DNA from: Dyadobacter sp. SG02
GTDB lineage: Bacteria; Bacteroidota; Bacteroidia; Cytophagales; Spirosomataceae
Reading direction: 5' to 3'
Length of the DNA stretch: 64,000 bases
Assembly (NCBI RefSeq): GCF_900109045.1
Contig: NZ_FNYL01000014.1
Location: forward strand, 186,001-250,000
Every line of letters begins with the position of its first letter. The stretch's first letter is position 1. This document shows positions 55,738 through 64,000 of the stretch, piece by piece. The notes beneath the pieces were generated by a model that saw only the letters and a list, made by a program, of their open reading frames with translations, did no database searches and was not told the DNA's origin. A program made the position numbers and the translations under genes.

Positions 55738-57465
55738 ATGCATCAATTGTTTCAGAAAGTCTCCCTGCTGTTTCTGGCTTGCCCGGTGATGGTGATGGGC
55801 CAGACAGCGAAGGGAAACTATTCTCCGCTTCCCCTCAAAGACCTCAGCGCATTTGAAAGCGCCGCCCCCAACTGGTCGATTCAAGGTGGCATTTCCATTC
55901 ATCCTTCCGGCGTAGTTAAGCCCAAAACACTCGCAGGAGACGGTATACTGATCGGAAATGCCGGCACCGTGCTGACCACCAAACTGAAAGCAAGCGACCT
56001 GCGCCTATACATCGAATTCAACGTCTCGCCCGGTGCAGAAGGAAATATCATCCTCCCCGGCGGGCAGAAAGTGAAGATTTCCGATAGCAGCAAACAAAAG
56101 GTTGCCGACGCTTCCACCTCCGGCTACATCGGCCAGTTTCCGAACCAGAATGCAGCCAAGTCGGCGGGTCTCTGGCAGACGCTCGAAATTTCCTACGATG
56201 CATCCGTACAACACATTCCTAACTCGGCCCGCCTGAATGCGCTCTCGCTCAACGGCGTCACCGTGCTTGAAACGGTTTACCTTCCCAATTCCAAAACCGC
56301 GGCGGATGGTCAGCCCATCGCATTCGAAGTTACCAAAGGCAGTATCGCATTCCGTAACGTAGGCTACCAGCTTCTTGCTAATCGTAAACCATTGTCGGTC
56401 AGCAACCTCCATTATAAAGTATATTCCGATAAATGGGATGCCAAAGAATATAGCAAGCTCGATCACGAAGGCCAGTCGCCCGTGCTAACGCAGGAAGTGA
56501 CCAATGGGATGCGTGAATTTCACCTGGTTTATGAAGGGGATATCGACGCGACCGAGGCGGGCGATTATATTTTTACAACCATTTATTCAGGCCCTGTACT
56601 TTCGGTCGATATCGACGGCAAAAACGTGGTATCGTCGGGGGAAGCTACTTCGCAGGAAACGCATACCGGCTCGGTCAATCTGACCCAGGGTAAACACAAA
56701 TTCAAAATCTACTACTCGCGCTTTCCGTGGCGCCAGCCTGCATTGGGGCTGCGCGTGGAAAAATCGGGTGTGCGTCCGTACGACCTGCATTCGCTGTCGT
56801 CGCTTCCCGAGCCGGAGCCGAAACCGTACATTGCTGTAACGCCCGATATGCGTCCTGAAATGGTACGTTCCTTTATTCAGCTGGATGGTGAAAAATCGAA
56901 ACGCACGCATTGCATTTCGGTAGGAAGCCCCGACGGCTGGAATTACACGGTCGATCTGAACCGTGGCGCATTGGTACAAGCCTGGCGAGGACAGTTTGCC
57001 GACGTGACCGAAATGTGGTACGAGCGCGGCGAACCGCAGCTGCTCTTCCCTGCCGGCCTTAAAGTACACGTTTCCGGCCGCAGCAGCGTGGCGGTGCTGG
57101 ATAATGCGACTGCGGCATGGCCCGATTCTTCCAATATCAATTTCCTGGGTTACAAGATCGATCAGAAAGGATACCCTGTATTCCGTTACGAGATCGGTTC
57201 TGCGACGGTGAGCGACGAACTCGTTTCCGGCGGTAACAGCCTCTCGCGTACATTCCGCGTGGACGGAACGCCTGCGGGCGCGCTCTACTCGCTGCTTGCG
57301 AGCGGAAAGCAGATCACCGAAGTAGAAAAAGGACTTTACCAGATCGACGACCGCTTTTACGTGCAGGTCGATAAAAAAGCCAAAGCGGTAGTGCGCCCGG
57401 CCGGCGAAATGAAGGAGCTGATCCTGCCCGTTTCCAATGCGACCAGCTATTCACTGTTTTGGTAA
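55738..57465 (+). CDS. Secreted protein with DUF1080-like lectin fold and PA14 domain
   Basis: 575 residues with a signal peptide (FLACPVMVMGQ). Residues ~24-215 have the DUF1080 / 3-keto-disaccharide hydrolase-like concanavalin fold (APNWSIQGGISIHPSG, LRLYIEFNVSPGAEGNI, LWQTLEISYDA). Residues ~224-340 are a PA14 domain (VYSDKWDAKEYSKLDHEG, GDYIFTTIYSGPVLSVDIDGK, GKHKFKIYYSRFPWRQPALGLRVE). A C-terminal ~230 residues, unrecognised, resemble a haem-binding or sugar-dehydrogenase partner region. The PA14 suggests carbohydrate binding. Only 25 nt separate it from the dehydrogenase-cupredoxin gene, so the two are probably one operon. Periplasmic or surface. Confidence 0.75.
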   Translation: MHQLFQKVSLLFLACPVMVMGQTAKGNYSPLPLKDLSAFESAAPNWSIQGGISIHPSGVVKPKTLAGDGILIGNAGTVLTTKLKASDLRLYIEFNVSPGAEGNIILPGGQKVKISDSSKQKVADASTSGYIGQFPNQNAAKSAGLWQTLEISYDASVQHIPNSARLNALSLNGVTVLETVYLPNSKTAADGQPIAFEVTKGSIAFRNVGYQLLANRKPLSVSNLHYKVYSDKWDAKEYSKLDHEGQSPVLTQEVTNGMREFHLVYEGDIDATEAGDYIFTTIYSGPVLSVDIDGKNVVSSGEATSQETHTGSVNLTQGKHKFKIYYSRFPWRQPALGLRVEKSGVRPYDLHSLSSLPEPEPKPYIAVTPDMRPEMVRSFIQLDGEKSKRTHCISVGSPDGWNYTVDLNRGALVQAWRGQFADVTEMWYERGEPQLLFPAGLKVHVSGRSSVAVLDNATAAWPDSSNINFLGYKIDQKGYPVFRYEIGSATVSDELVSGGNSLSRTFRVDGTPAGALYSLLASGKQITEVEKGLYQIDDRFYVQVDKKAKAVVRPAGEMKELILPVSNATSYSLFW

Positions 57466-57490
57466 GAACCTCATTATCTGATTTGTATCG

Positions 57491-59503
57491 ATGAAAAATA
57501 TTCTTTTAACTACCCTGATTACCACCGGTTGCGCCAGTGCTTTTGCGCAGTCGAAGCCCAATAAAATCGACGATTACTACCGCATTATCACCATTCCCGT
57601 TCCTGAAAACATCAAAATGGAAATCGGCGGTATGCAGGTGCTGCCGGACGGCCGCCTCGCTACTTCTACTCGTCGCGGTGAAGTGTGGCTGATCGGTAAC
57701 CCTTATCTGAAAGGTGACGGCAAGCCTTCGTTCCACCGTTTCGCATCGGGCCTGCACGAGCCGCTGGGCTTATATTACCGCGGTAAAGACTTCCTCGTGT
57801 CGCAACGCGGCGAAGTTACCCGGCTGGAAGACACGAATAACGACGGTGTAGCCGACGTGTACGACTCCTTTTCGCGCTGGCCGCTATCCGGTAACTATCA
57901 CCAGTATTCCTACGGCCCCGTGCCGATGCCGAACGGCGAAATGCTCGTAACCCTCAACCTCGACTGGGTTGGCCGTGGTGCGAGCCAATCGAAATGGCGG
58001 GGATGGATGCTGAAACTCGGCCAGGACGGCAAACTCACGCCTTGGGCGACCGGGTTGCGCTCCCCTTCCGGTTTCGGATCGTATAAGGGAGATATTTTCT
58101 ATACTGAAAACCAGGGCGACTGGGTGGGCTCCGGCCGGATGACGCACCTCGAAAAAGGCGATTTCGCAGGTAACCCTGCCGGCTTGCGTTGGAGCAAAGA
58201 AGAAGGCTCACCCGTAAAACTGACACCCGAAGATGTACCGAGCACCGGCGAACCGCTTTACGACGTAGCCAAGAAAGTACCCGGCCTGAAACCGCCGGCT
58301 GTATGGTTCCCGCACACATTGGTGGGTATCTCGACCTCCGATTTCAAAGAAGACGTAACCAACGGCGCATTCGGGCCGTTTACGGGGCAAATGTTCGTGG
58401 GTGACCAGGGGCACAGCATTATTACCCGCGTGGACCTCGAAAAAGTAAATGGAGTTTGGCAGGGAACCGTTTTCCCTTTCCGCGAAGGTTTTATGTCGGG
58501 TATCCTGCGCCTTGAATGGGGCCTGGACGGCTCGATGTTCGTAGGCCAGACAAGCCGCGGATGGTCGGCCACGGGTAAGGAGGAATTTGGTATCCAGAGA
58601 CTCGTCTGGACCGGTAAAATGCCGTTCGAAATGAAGACTGTGCGCTCGACACCCGATGGTTTTGAAATAACCTTCACCAGCCCTGTCGACAAGGCGGCCG
58701 CTGCCCAGCAGGACGCGTACAAAATGAACAGCTTCACCTACCGTTACCACCGCACCTACGGCAGTCCGATCATCAATACCGAGGAAGTGCCGTTGAAAGG
58801 CATTATCGTTTCGGAAGACGGCCTTCGCGTGCGCCTGGTGGTTGATCCGGCGGCATTACGCAAGGGCTACATTCACGAAATCAAAGCCGAAGGTGTGAAA
58901 TCGACCGACGGCAACAACCTGCTGCATACTACCGGCTATTACACGCTGAACGAAATCGCAGGCGGACAGGCCGCCAATGCCTCGCAGTTTACGACCACCG
59001 TGAAAGCAACCGCTGCGATGGATCACAGCGCGCACGCGGCGGCATCCGGTTCGGCTGCAACTGAAACCGCGGCTAACACCGCTACTTCGGCCAAACGCAT
59101 CACCGAAATGCCCGCCAGCTGGACCAACGGCCCCGATCAGGTGGTGACCATCGGAACCGTGCCGGGTTTGAAGTTCGATATTTCGGAAATCCAGGTGAAG
59201 GCTGGCAGCAAGATCAAAGTGGTTTTCAACAACAACGACGATATGCTGCATAACCTCGTCATTACCAAACCCGGAGCGGCCAATGCCGTGGGCGAAGCGG
59301 GTTTGAACCTTGGTTTGAAAGGAACGGAACTGAATTATGTCCCTAAAACCAACGACGTGCTTTTCCATACGAACATCGTAGAGCCTGAGAAATCGGAAGC
59401 GATCTATTTCGTGGCGCCTAAACAGGCCGGCACCTACCAGTACGTTTGCACATTCCCCGGGCACTACTCGCTGATGCAGGGGAAACTGAAAGTAGTTAAG
59501 TAA
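57491..59503 (+). CDS. Sugar dehydrogenase-like propeller fused to a C-terminal cupredoxin
   Basis: 670 residues, signal peptide ending AFAQ. Residues ~40-390 are a six-blade propeller of the glucose/sorbosone dehydrogenase type (GGMQVLPDGRLATSTRRGEVWLI, RGEVTRLEDTNNDGVADVYD, WATGLRSPSGFGSYKGDIFY, MFVGDQGHSIITRVD). Residues ~400-500 form a bridging domain. A His/Ala-rich linker (MDHSAHAAASGSAATETA) leads to a cupredoxin with a complete type 1 copper site: H587 (MLHNLVI), C653, H658 and M662 (VCTFPGHYSLM). Electrons from an oxidised sugar could pass directly to copper, as in azurin/auracyanin. Propeller catalysis and cofactor (PQQ) are inferred, not shown. Confidence 0.82.
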   Translation: MKNILLTTLITTGCASAFAQSKPNKIDDYYRIITIPVPENIKMEIGGMQVLPDGRLATSTRRGEVWLIGNPYLKGDGKPSFHRFASGLHEPLGLYYRGKDFLVSQRGEVTRLEDTNNDGVADVYDSFSRWPLSGNYHQYSYGPVPMPNGEMLVTLNLDWVGRGASQSKWRGWMLKLGQDGKLTPWATGLRSPSGFGSYKGDIFYTENQGDWVGSGRMTHLEKGDFAGNPAGLRWSKEEGSPVKLTPEDVPSTGEPLYDVAKKVPGLKPPAVWFPHTLVGISTSDFKEDVTNGAFGPFTGQMFVGDQGHSIITRVDLEKVNGVWQGTVFPFREGFMSGILRLEWGLDGSMFVGQTSRGWSATGKEEFGIQRLVWTGKMPFEMKTVRSTPDGFEITFTSPVDKAAAAQQDAYKMNSFTYRYHRTYGSPIINTEEVPLKGIIVSEDGLRVRLVVDPAALRKGYIHEIKAEGVKSTDGNNLLHTTGYYTLNEIAGGQAANASQFTTTVKATAAMDHSAHAAASGSAATETAANTATSAKRITEMPASWTNGPDQVVTIGTVPGLKFDISEIQVKAGSKIKVVFNNNDDMLHNLVITKPGAANAVGEAGLNLGLKGTELNYVPKTNDVLFHTNIVEPEKSEAIYFVAPKQAGTYQYVCTFPGHYSLMQGKLKVVK

Positions 59504-59524
59504 CCGCCACGGTGCGGCCTTCAT

Positions 59525-59555
59525 GAGGGGCGGTGTTTCGCTGCCCCTCTTTTAT
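59525..59555 (+). terminator. Terminator of the PA14 / dehydrogenase operon
   Basis: GAGGGGC (59525-59531) pairs with GCCCCTC (59543-59549), then TTTTATTT. Confidence 0.75.
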
Positions 59556-59675
59556 TTCCCCTGACATTTAGAACGCTGAATAATTACCGCCATTTCACAA
59601 GGAGAATGCCACTATCGGCCGCTTTGATTGGTATAATTCATTGATTTAATACAACATTGCCGTTACATTAAAGAT

Positions 59676-60284
59676 TTGAATCAGGACGAACACATATCGA
59701 ATGCCAGCGAGCTGAATATCAGGCTCTGGCAGCGGTTCAAAGCCGGCGACGCGGAGGCGCTCGGGCAGCTTGCCCAAACGCATTACCGGGCGCTGTACAA
59801 CTATGCCACCAAATTCTCGTCCGACCCCGATTTCATCCGCGATTCCATCCAGGAGCTTTACCTCGAACTCTGGGAACGCCGCAACTTTCTCTCCGAAACC
59901 GCATTCGTCAAATCCTACCTCCTCAAAGCACTCCGCCACAAGCTTATCAAGGAAAGCATCCGCCTCAAACGCTTCCACGAGCCACAAACAGCCATTTTCG
60001 ACACCGAGCCTTCCGACCCGTCCATCGAAACGAACATCATCGAAGACGAGCATATCCGCTTCCGGAACGGCCACCTCAAACGCATCATTTCCCTGCTCTC
60101 CAAACGCCAGCAGGAGATCATCTACCTCCGCTTCTACCAGAACCTGGACAACGAAGATATCGCCAGCGTCATGGGCTTAGGCCGCCAAAGCGTCTCCAAC
60201 CTGCTTTACCGGACGCTGAAAGAGATCAAAGACATCTGGGCTCCCGCGGAGTTTTTCTGGGTGTTGCTTTTCTTGCTTTCATAG
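59676..60284 (+). CDS. ECF RNA polymerase sigma factor
   Basis: A 202-residue sigma-70 family factor. Region 2 has FKAGDAEALGQLAQTHYRALYNYA and RDSIQELYLELW; region 4 has LLSKRQQEIIYLRFYQNL and the HTH NEDIASVMGLGRQSVSNLLYRTL. The C-terminal helix is hydrophobic (FFWVLLFLLS), as often seen in Bacteroidota ECFs. The start must be a TTG at 59676 (MNQDEH): no ATG or GTG is in frame between it and a stop at 59634, and the next Met is deep in region 4. It is followed by a FecR anti-sigma gene and an STN-bearing SusC, so it probably drives that uptake system. Confidence 0.88.
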   Translation: MNQDEHISNASELNIRLWQRFKAGDAEALGQLAQTHYRALYNYATKFSSDPDFIRDSIQELYLELWERRNFLSETAFVKSYLLKALRHKLIKESIRLKRFHEPQTAIFDTEPSDPSIETNIIEDEHIRFRNGHLKRIISLLSKRQQEIIYLRFYQNLDNEDIASVMGLGRQSVSNLLYRTLKEIKDIWAPAEFFWVLLFLLS

Positions 60285-60470
60285 ATACTTTTTATATTTT
60301 AATACAAATTGAATATTTTACACTTTTAAAATATATAATACTTTTTATACATTAATAACATTTTATACTTTCCTAATTTTTCTCCTTCTTTCCTTTCTTC
60401 TTCACCTCGCTTTATAACTTTTTCAAATTTTTTTTGATTTTTTTGGTTATCCCGGCCGTCAAAACGGACA
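60285..60470. other. AT-rich island 4, between ECF and fecR
   Basis: Non-coding, very AT-rich. TATAATACTTTTTATACA at 60334-60351 is a one-mismatch copy of the 18-nt motif in islands 1 and 3. The island separates the sigma gene from its anti-sigma gene, which usually lie closer together. The rest to 60523 has a T-run and no recognised feature. Confidence 0.7.
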
Positions 60471-60523
60471 TACTATTTTAAAGAGCCAGCAAATGCTCTG
60501 CATTGTATGTTTTTGTTTTGCCG

Positions 60524-61609
60524 ATGAGCTTACACCGAATATTTACCGTGGAGGAACTGGCGACGGACGAATCGTTCCGACGCTGGGTGATGGCGCCTAC
60601 ACCGGAACTCGACCGTTACTGGCAGCAGTGGCTGCAACAAAACGCCGACCGTGCGGGCGTCGCGGTGCGGGCGCGGGAGCTCGTGCAGGCGGTGCATGAA
60701 ATCTACAAAGATGACCTGTCCGACGATATGCTGCGGCACGAAATCGCGGAAATCACGCGCATTGCGGGTGAGCGGAAAGCGGAAGGACGCGTACCTTTTT
60801 ACCACCGCGCGATCTGGCGGGCGGCCGCAGTATTGCTGCTCACCGGCGGCCTGAGCTGGCTCTATTACACTTCCCATAACACGGTAGCGCCGTCGGGAAC
60901 GGGACAGAAAATTACCCTGGCGAGCGAAATGGTGATCAAAACCAATGCCACGGAAGTGGAAATGACCGTGCTCCTGAGCGACAACAGCGTGGCTACGTTG
61001 GCGAAAGGGAGTAGTATCCGCTATCCCAGGCAATTCTCCGCGAACGAGCGCCGCATTTACCTGACGGGAGAGGCGTTTTTTGACGTAACCAAAAATCCCG
61101 AACAGCCATTCCTGGTGTACACCAGCGAAACGGTAACCAAAGTGCTCGGCACGAGCTTCCGTATCAAGGCATTTGAGGGGGATAACACCGAAATGGTGGC
61201 TGTGAAAACCGGTCGGGTGTCGGTGTATGCCAAGAAGGAATATGAAACCTCGCAAGGCTCCATACCTGCCGGGGTGATATTGAACCCTAACCAACAGGTG
61301 GTTTTCAACCGGAAGGATAACAAGCTGGAAAAGAGTGGTATTGCCAACCCGGTGCTACTGGCCGAATCGGCGGTACAGAAAGAACAGGTGTTCGACGACA
61401 GGCCGGTGGCCGAAGCGTTCGATGCTTTGGCGAAAGCGTACGGGATCAGCATTGCGTACCAGCCCGAAACGCTTTCCAACTGCATGATCAGCGCGCAGTT
61501 TAACGAAGAAAATCTGAAACAACGATTGAATGCAATATGCCAGGCGATCGGTGCCGGCTATGATATGGAGGATGATCGCGTCGTGATCAGTTCCAAAGGT
61601 TGTAATTGA
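60524..61609 (+). CDS. FecR-family anti-sigma regulator
   Basis: 361 residues from MSLHRIFTVEELATDESFRR. The N-terminal cytoplasmic part (~1-90) binds sigma; one transmembrane segment follows (AIWRAAAVLLLTGGLSWLYY, about 95-115). The periplasmic part has the FecR domain (EMVIKTNATEVEMTVLLSDNSVATLAKGSSIRYPRQF, GEAFFDV), and the C-terminal DUF4974 segment has VFDDRPVAEAFDALAKAYGISIAY and LKQRLNAICQAIG. It relays outer-membrane receptor occupancy to the ECF sigma factor. Precedes the STN-SusC gene by 216 nt. The frame extends 7 residues to 60503; the second Met is preferred. Confidence 0.9.
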   Translation: MSLHRIFTVEELATDESFRRWVMAPTPELDRYWQQWLQQNADRAGVAVRARELVQAVHEIYKDDLSDDMLRHEIAEITRIAGERKAEGRVPFYHRAIWRAAAVLLLTGGLSWLYYTSHNTVAPSGTGQKITLASEMVIKTNATEVEMTVLLSDNSVATLAKGSSIRYPRQFSANERRIYLTGEAFFDVTKNPEQPFLVYTSETVTKVLGTSFRIKAFEGDNTEMVAVKTGRVSVYAKKEYETSQGSIPAGVILNPNQQVVFNRKDNKLEKSGIANPVLLAESAVQKEQVFDDRPVAEAFDALAKAYGISIAYQPETLSNCMISAQFNEENLKQRLNAICQAIGAGYDMEDDRVVISSKGCN

Positions 61610-61825
61610 TGTATCTAAACCCTTTTCAGGACTAAAATCACCTACCATCAATCCCAAATTTCGCCTATGACATATAAGTGACCCTGCTTTTCCTTTGAAT
61701 GATAAAGAGCCAGTGATGATTGCGCCATCACCGGCCCTGCGCCTCCCCTCGCCAAGACTGGAATCTGCGGCGATACAGGAGCATTTTGTCCCATCATTTC
61801 AATCCTGAACAAAACTTTCAAAAGT

Positions 61826-64000
61826 ATGAAAAAACACCGACATCTATCCCGGCTACTTTACAGGGCTATGAGAATATCACTTTACCAATTATTTATTGCC
61901 TTAATCTTCGCCACTGTGTCAGCAGCAGGCACAGTCGGGGCACAGGATATTCTGAACCAGAAGATCACCATCCAGGTCAGTAACCTGGAAATGAAGACGG
62001 TACTAACGAAACTTAACAAGCTGACACAGTTACGCTTCACATACAGTTCTTCATTGATCAAATCGCAACGGAAAGTCTCCATTAATGCGGTGGACAGGCC
62101 GCTGGGCGACATTCTGGACGATCTTTTCAAGCCGGCCAACATTACCTACAAGATTGACGGCAAGCAGGTTGTGCTCATCAAAAATACCGGCGAACCCGGC
62201 AGCGCATTGCCTGAACTGCTCCGCAACCAAAGCAACATCGACCGGAACATTACGGGGAAAGTAACCGATGAAAAGGGCGCTCCCCTGCCCGGCGTGAGCA
62301 TTGTCGTAAAGGGTACCAAAGCAGGAACGGCAACGGACACCGAGGGGGCATTCCAGCTCAGCGTTCCCGACGCGGGCGGCCAGCTCGTGTTCTCGTACGT
62401 GGGCTACACGCCGCAGGAAATACCGCTCGGTAATCAATCGAACTATGATATTTCCATGACACCGGATGTCCGTAATCTGGAAATGGTGGTAGTAACTGCG
62501 CTGGGTATCAAGCGTGATGCGAAGAAACTGGGTTACTCGACAGCCACCGTAAACACCGAAGAACTGACTACCAACCGCACTACCAACCTCGGGAACAGCC
62601 TGCAAGGAAAAGTAGCCGGTTTGAATGTCACGCCGCCTGCGAGCGGTCCGGGTGGTTCCACCAAGATCCGAATCCGCGGCCAGTCGTCGTTCGGGGGCAA
62701 CAACTCCCCGCTGATCATTGTAAACGGCATCCCGATCAACAACAGCAGCGTGTCGGCGGGCGGTTCGAACGGAAACGGCACGGGCAATCCAACGGGCGGT
62801 TCGTCCGATGCGGGCGATGGCTTGCAAAGCATTAACCAGGATGATATCGAGTCGATGACCGTACTGAAAGGCGCAGCGGCAGCCGCATTGTACGGCTTTC
62901 GGGCAAAAGACGGTGCGATCATTATTACCACTAAAAGCGGTAGCAAAACGACGGGTATCGGTGTGGAGCTGAACTCGAATTTCCAGGCACAGGAAGCATT
63001 GGATTACACTGATTTTCAATACGAATATGGCCAGGGAGAATTCGGAAAACGCCCTGCCAACGTAGGCGAAGCGCAAAGCTCCGGTGTATTTGCATTTGGA
63101 GAGAAATTCGACGGCGCGATGACGCCCCAGTTTGATGGCAGCATGCAGCCTTACGTGGCCCATAAGGACCGTATCAAGAAGTTTTACCGCACAGGAACCA
63201 GCTTTACCAATTCAGTTGCATTGTCGGGCGGCAATGAAAAAGGAAATTTCCGCCTCTCTTTTGCGAATACCGATGCCAATGCGATCATGCCGAATTCGGC
63301 TTATCATAAAAAAATCTTCAACCTCGGGTTGAACTACAAATTTACCAAAAAGCTTTCCGCGCAACTGAACGCGAACTATTCCAACGAATACAACAAGAAC
63401 CCGCCCCAGATCGGTATCCAGGACATGAATGCGAATACCACCATTTATACCCTGGCCACCAGCATCGACACCGACTGGCTTAAAAACCGCAAGGATGCCA
63501 ACGGCAACGAAATGCCCCTGGCGCGTTTTACCAATCGTAACAACCCGTACTGGGTAGCCTACGACCGTTTCGAAAACGTGCGCCGTGACCGCATTTTCGG
63601 TAATACCTCGGTACGTTACGATTTCACCGACTGGTTATTCGTGCAGGGCCGCATTGGTCAGGATTACTACACGCGTCCGTACAATTACAACCGCCCCACC
63701 GGAACCCGTTCGATCGGTGCTGTTGCAACCGGTTTCAACGGCTACTATTACCAGGATGTTGCTACTTTCCGCGAGCGTAATTTGGACATCCTCATCGGCG
63801 CCAATAAATCGTTCGGCGACTTTGGGATCGACATTACCTTGGGCGGCAACCAGATGTTGCAGGTAAGCGACAACATTTCGACGGCGGTCACCAACTTCTA
63901 CGTGCGCGACCTCTACACCATTGCCAACGGCCAGATCAAGAACCCGAATTACAGTTACAGCAAAAAGAAGGTTAATTCGATTTACGGATCAGCGGAATTT
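61826..64000 (+). CDS. SusC/RagA-family receptor with STN signalling domain (5' part)
   Basis: 725 codons are present; the gene continues beyond the right edge. After a signal sequence (LFIALIFATVSAAGTVGAQ) comes a secretin/TonB short N-terminal (STN) domain of ~65 residues (ITIQVSNLEMKTVLTKLNKL...YKIDGKQVVLIK). A CarboxypepD_reg-like domain follows (NITGKVTDEKGAPLPGVSIV), then the TonB-box region MVVVTALGIKRDAKKLGYST, the plug with LQGKVAGLNVTPPASG and VLKGAAAAALYGFRAKDG, and barrel strands. The STN domain is the part that contacts FecR proteins, so this receptor is the likely signal input for the ECF/FecR pair upstream. Start MKKHRHLSR at 61826. Confidence 0.92.
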   Translation, partial: MKKHRHLSRLLYRAMRISLYQLFIALIFATVSAAGTVGAQDILNQKITIQVSNLEMKTVLTKLNKLTQLRFTYSSSLIKSQRKVSINAVDRPLGDILDDLFKPANITYKIDGKQVVLIKNTGEPGSALPELLRNQSNIDRNITGKVTDEKGAPLPGVSIVVKGTKAGTATDTEGAFQLSVPDAGGQLVFSYVGYTPQEIPLGNQSNYDISMTPDVRNLEMVVVTALGIKRDAKKLGYSTATVNTEELTTNRTTNLGNSLQGKVAGLNVTPPASGPGGSTKIRIRGQSSFGGNNSPLIIVNGIPINNSSVSAGGSNGNGTGNPTGGSSDAGDGLQSINQDDIESMTVLKGAAAAALYGFRAKDGAIIITTKSGSKTTGIGVELNSNFQAQEALDYTDFQYEYGQGEFGKRPANVGEAQSSGVFAFGEKFDGAMTPQFDGSMQPYVAHKDRIKKFYRTGTSFTNSVALSGGNEKGNFRLSFANTDANAIMPNSAYHKKIFNLGLNYKFTKKLSAQLNANYSNEYNKNPPQIGIQDMNANTTIYTLATSIDTDWLKNRKDANGNEMPLARFTNRNNPYWVAYDRFENVRRDRIFGNTSVRYDFTDWLFVQGRIGQDYYTRPYNYNRPTGTRSIGAVATGFNGYYYQDVATFRERNLDILIGANKSFGDFGIDITLGGNQMLQVSDNISTAVTNFYVRDLYTIANGQIKNPNYSYSKKKVNSIYGSAEF

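Overview
The window looks like chromosomal DNA of a Bacteroidota bacterium, most likely a Cytophagales member close to Dyadobacter. This is inferred from three SusC/RagA-type TonB-linked receptors and two SusD/RagB lipoproteins, type IX secretion C-terminal domains of both type A and type B, FecR/ECF-sigma signalling, Bacteroidota-style promoters (TTG about 19 nt upstream of TAnnTTTG), absence of obvious Shine-Dalgarno sites, and coding DNA of roughly balanced GC interrupted by very AT-rich gaps. The genus is an inference that a 16S or whole-genome comparison would settle.

Layout. 0-13 kb is mostly housekeeping: an LptF/G permease fragment, tRNA-Met, an ABC exporter, a DNA alkylation-repair cluster (2OG-Fe(II) oxygenase, Ada-like zinc domain, AlkA-type glycosylase), holA, an AcpH-like phosphodiesterase, an SlyD-like isomerase, dCMP deaminase, a DUF922 protein, and a phoH / M43 protease / comEC run. 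13-19 kb has dnaB, a gene-free composite repeat locus, an RlmD-like rRNA methyltransferase and a large type-B T9SS protein. 19.6-24.7 kb is a SusC/SusD pair. 25-34.5 kb has an Rrf2 regulator with its oxidoreductase, several SRPBCC proteins (one frameshifted), a porin, Tex, a ThuA protein and an AraC regulator. 35-49 kb has an rRNA m5C methyltransferase, a GAF histidine kinase, an LLM monooxygenase, a WYL regulator next to DinB, an FMN reductase, an O-acetylhomoserine sulfhydrylase, an S9 peptidase and polA. 49-64 kb is outer-membrane nutrient acquisition: a second SusC/SusD pair, a small LuxR regulator, a Cys-rich lipoprotein, a PA14/DUF1080-like protein, a sugar-dehydrogenase/cupredoxin fusion, and an ECF sigma / FecR / STN-SusC signalling cassette running off the right end.

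The least explained signal is in the non-coding DNA. Two kinds of repeat are partitioned by gene orientation. (1) Gene 3' ends, especially convergent gaps, carry palindromic material: mirrored arrays of a TGA-rich 8-mer (GAATGANN), micro-palindrome clusters, and large multi-hairpin structures. The 8-mer arrays repeat TGA with a 4-nt phase, so each arm puts stop codons in all three frames facing the gene it follows, and the two arms fold back into a hairpin. (2) Four 5' gaps carry AT-rich islands; three of them share an 18-nt motif, TATAATACTTTTAATAYA. A separate regulatory find is a pair of near-identical 21-bp sites in front of the Rrf2 gene and in front of its neighbouring oxidoreductase.
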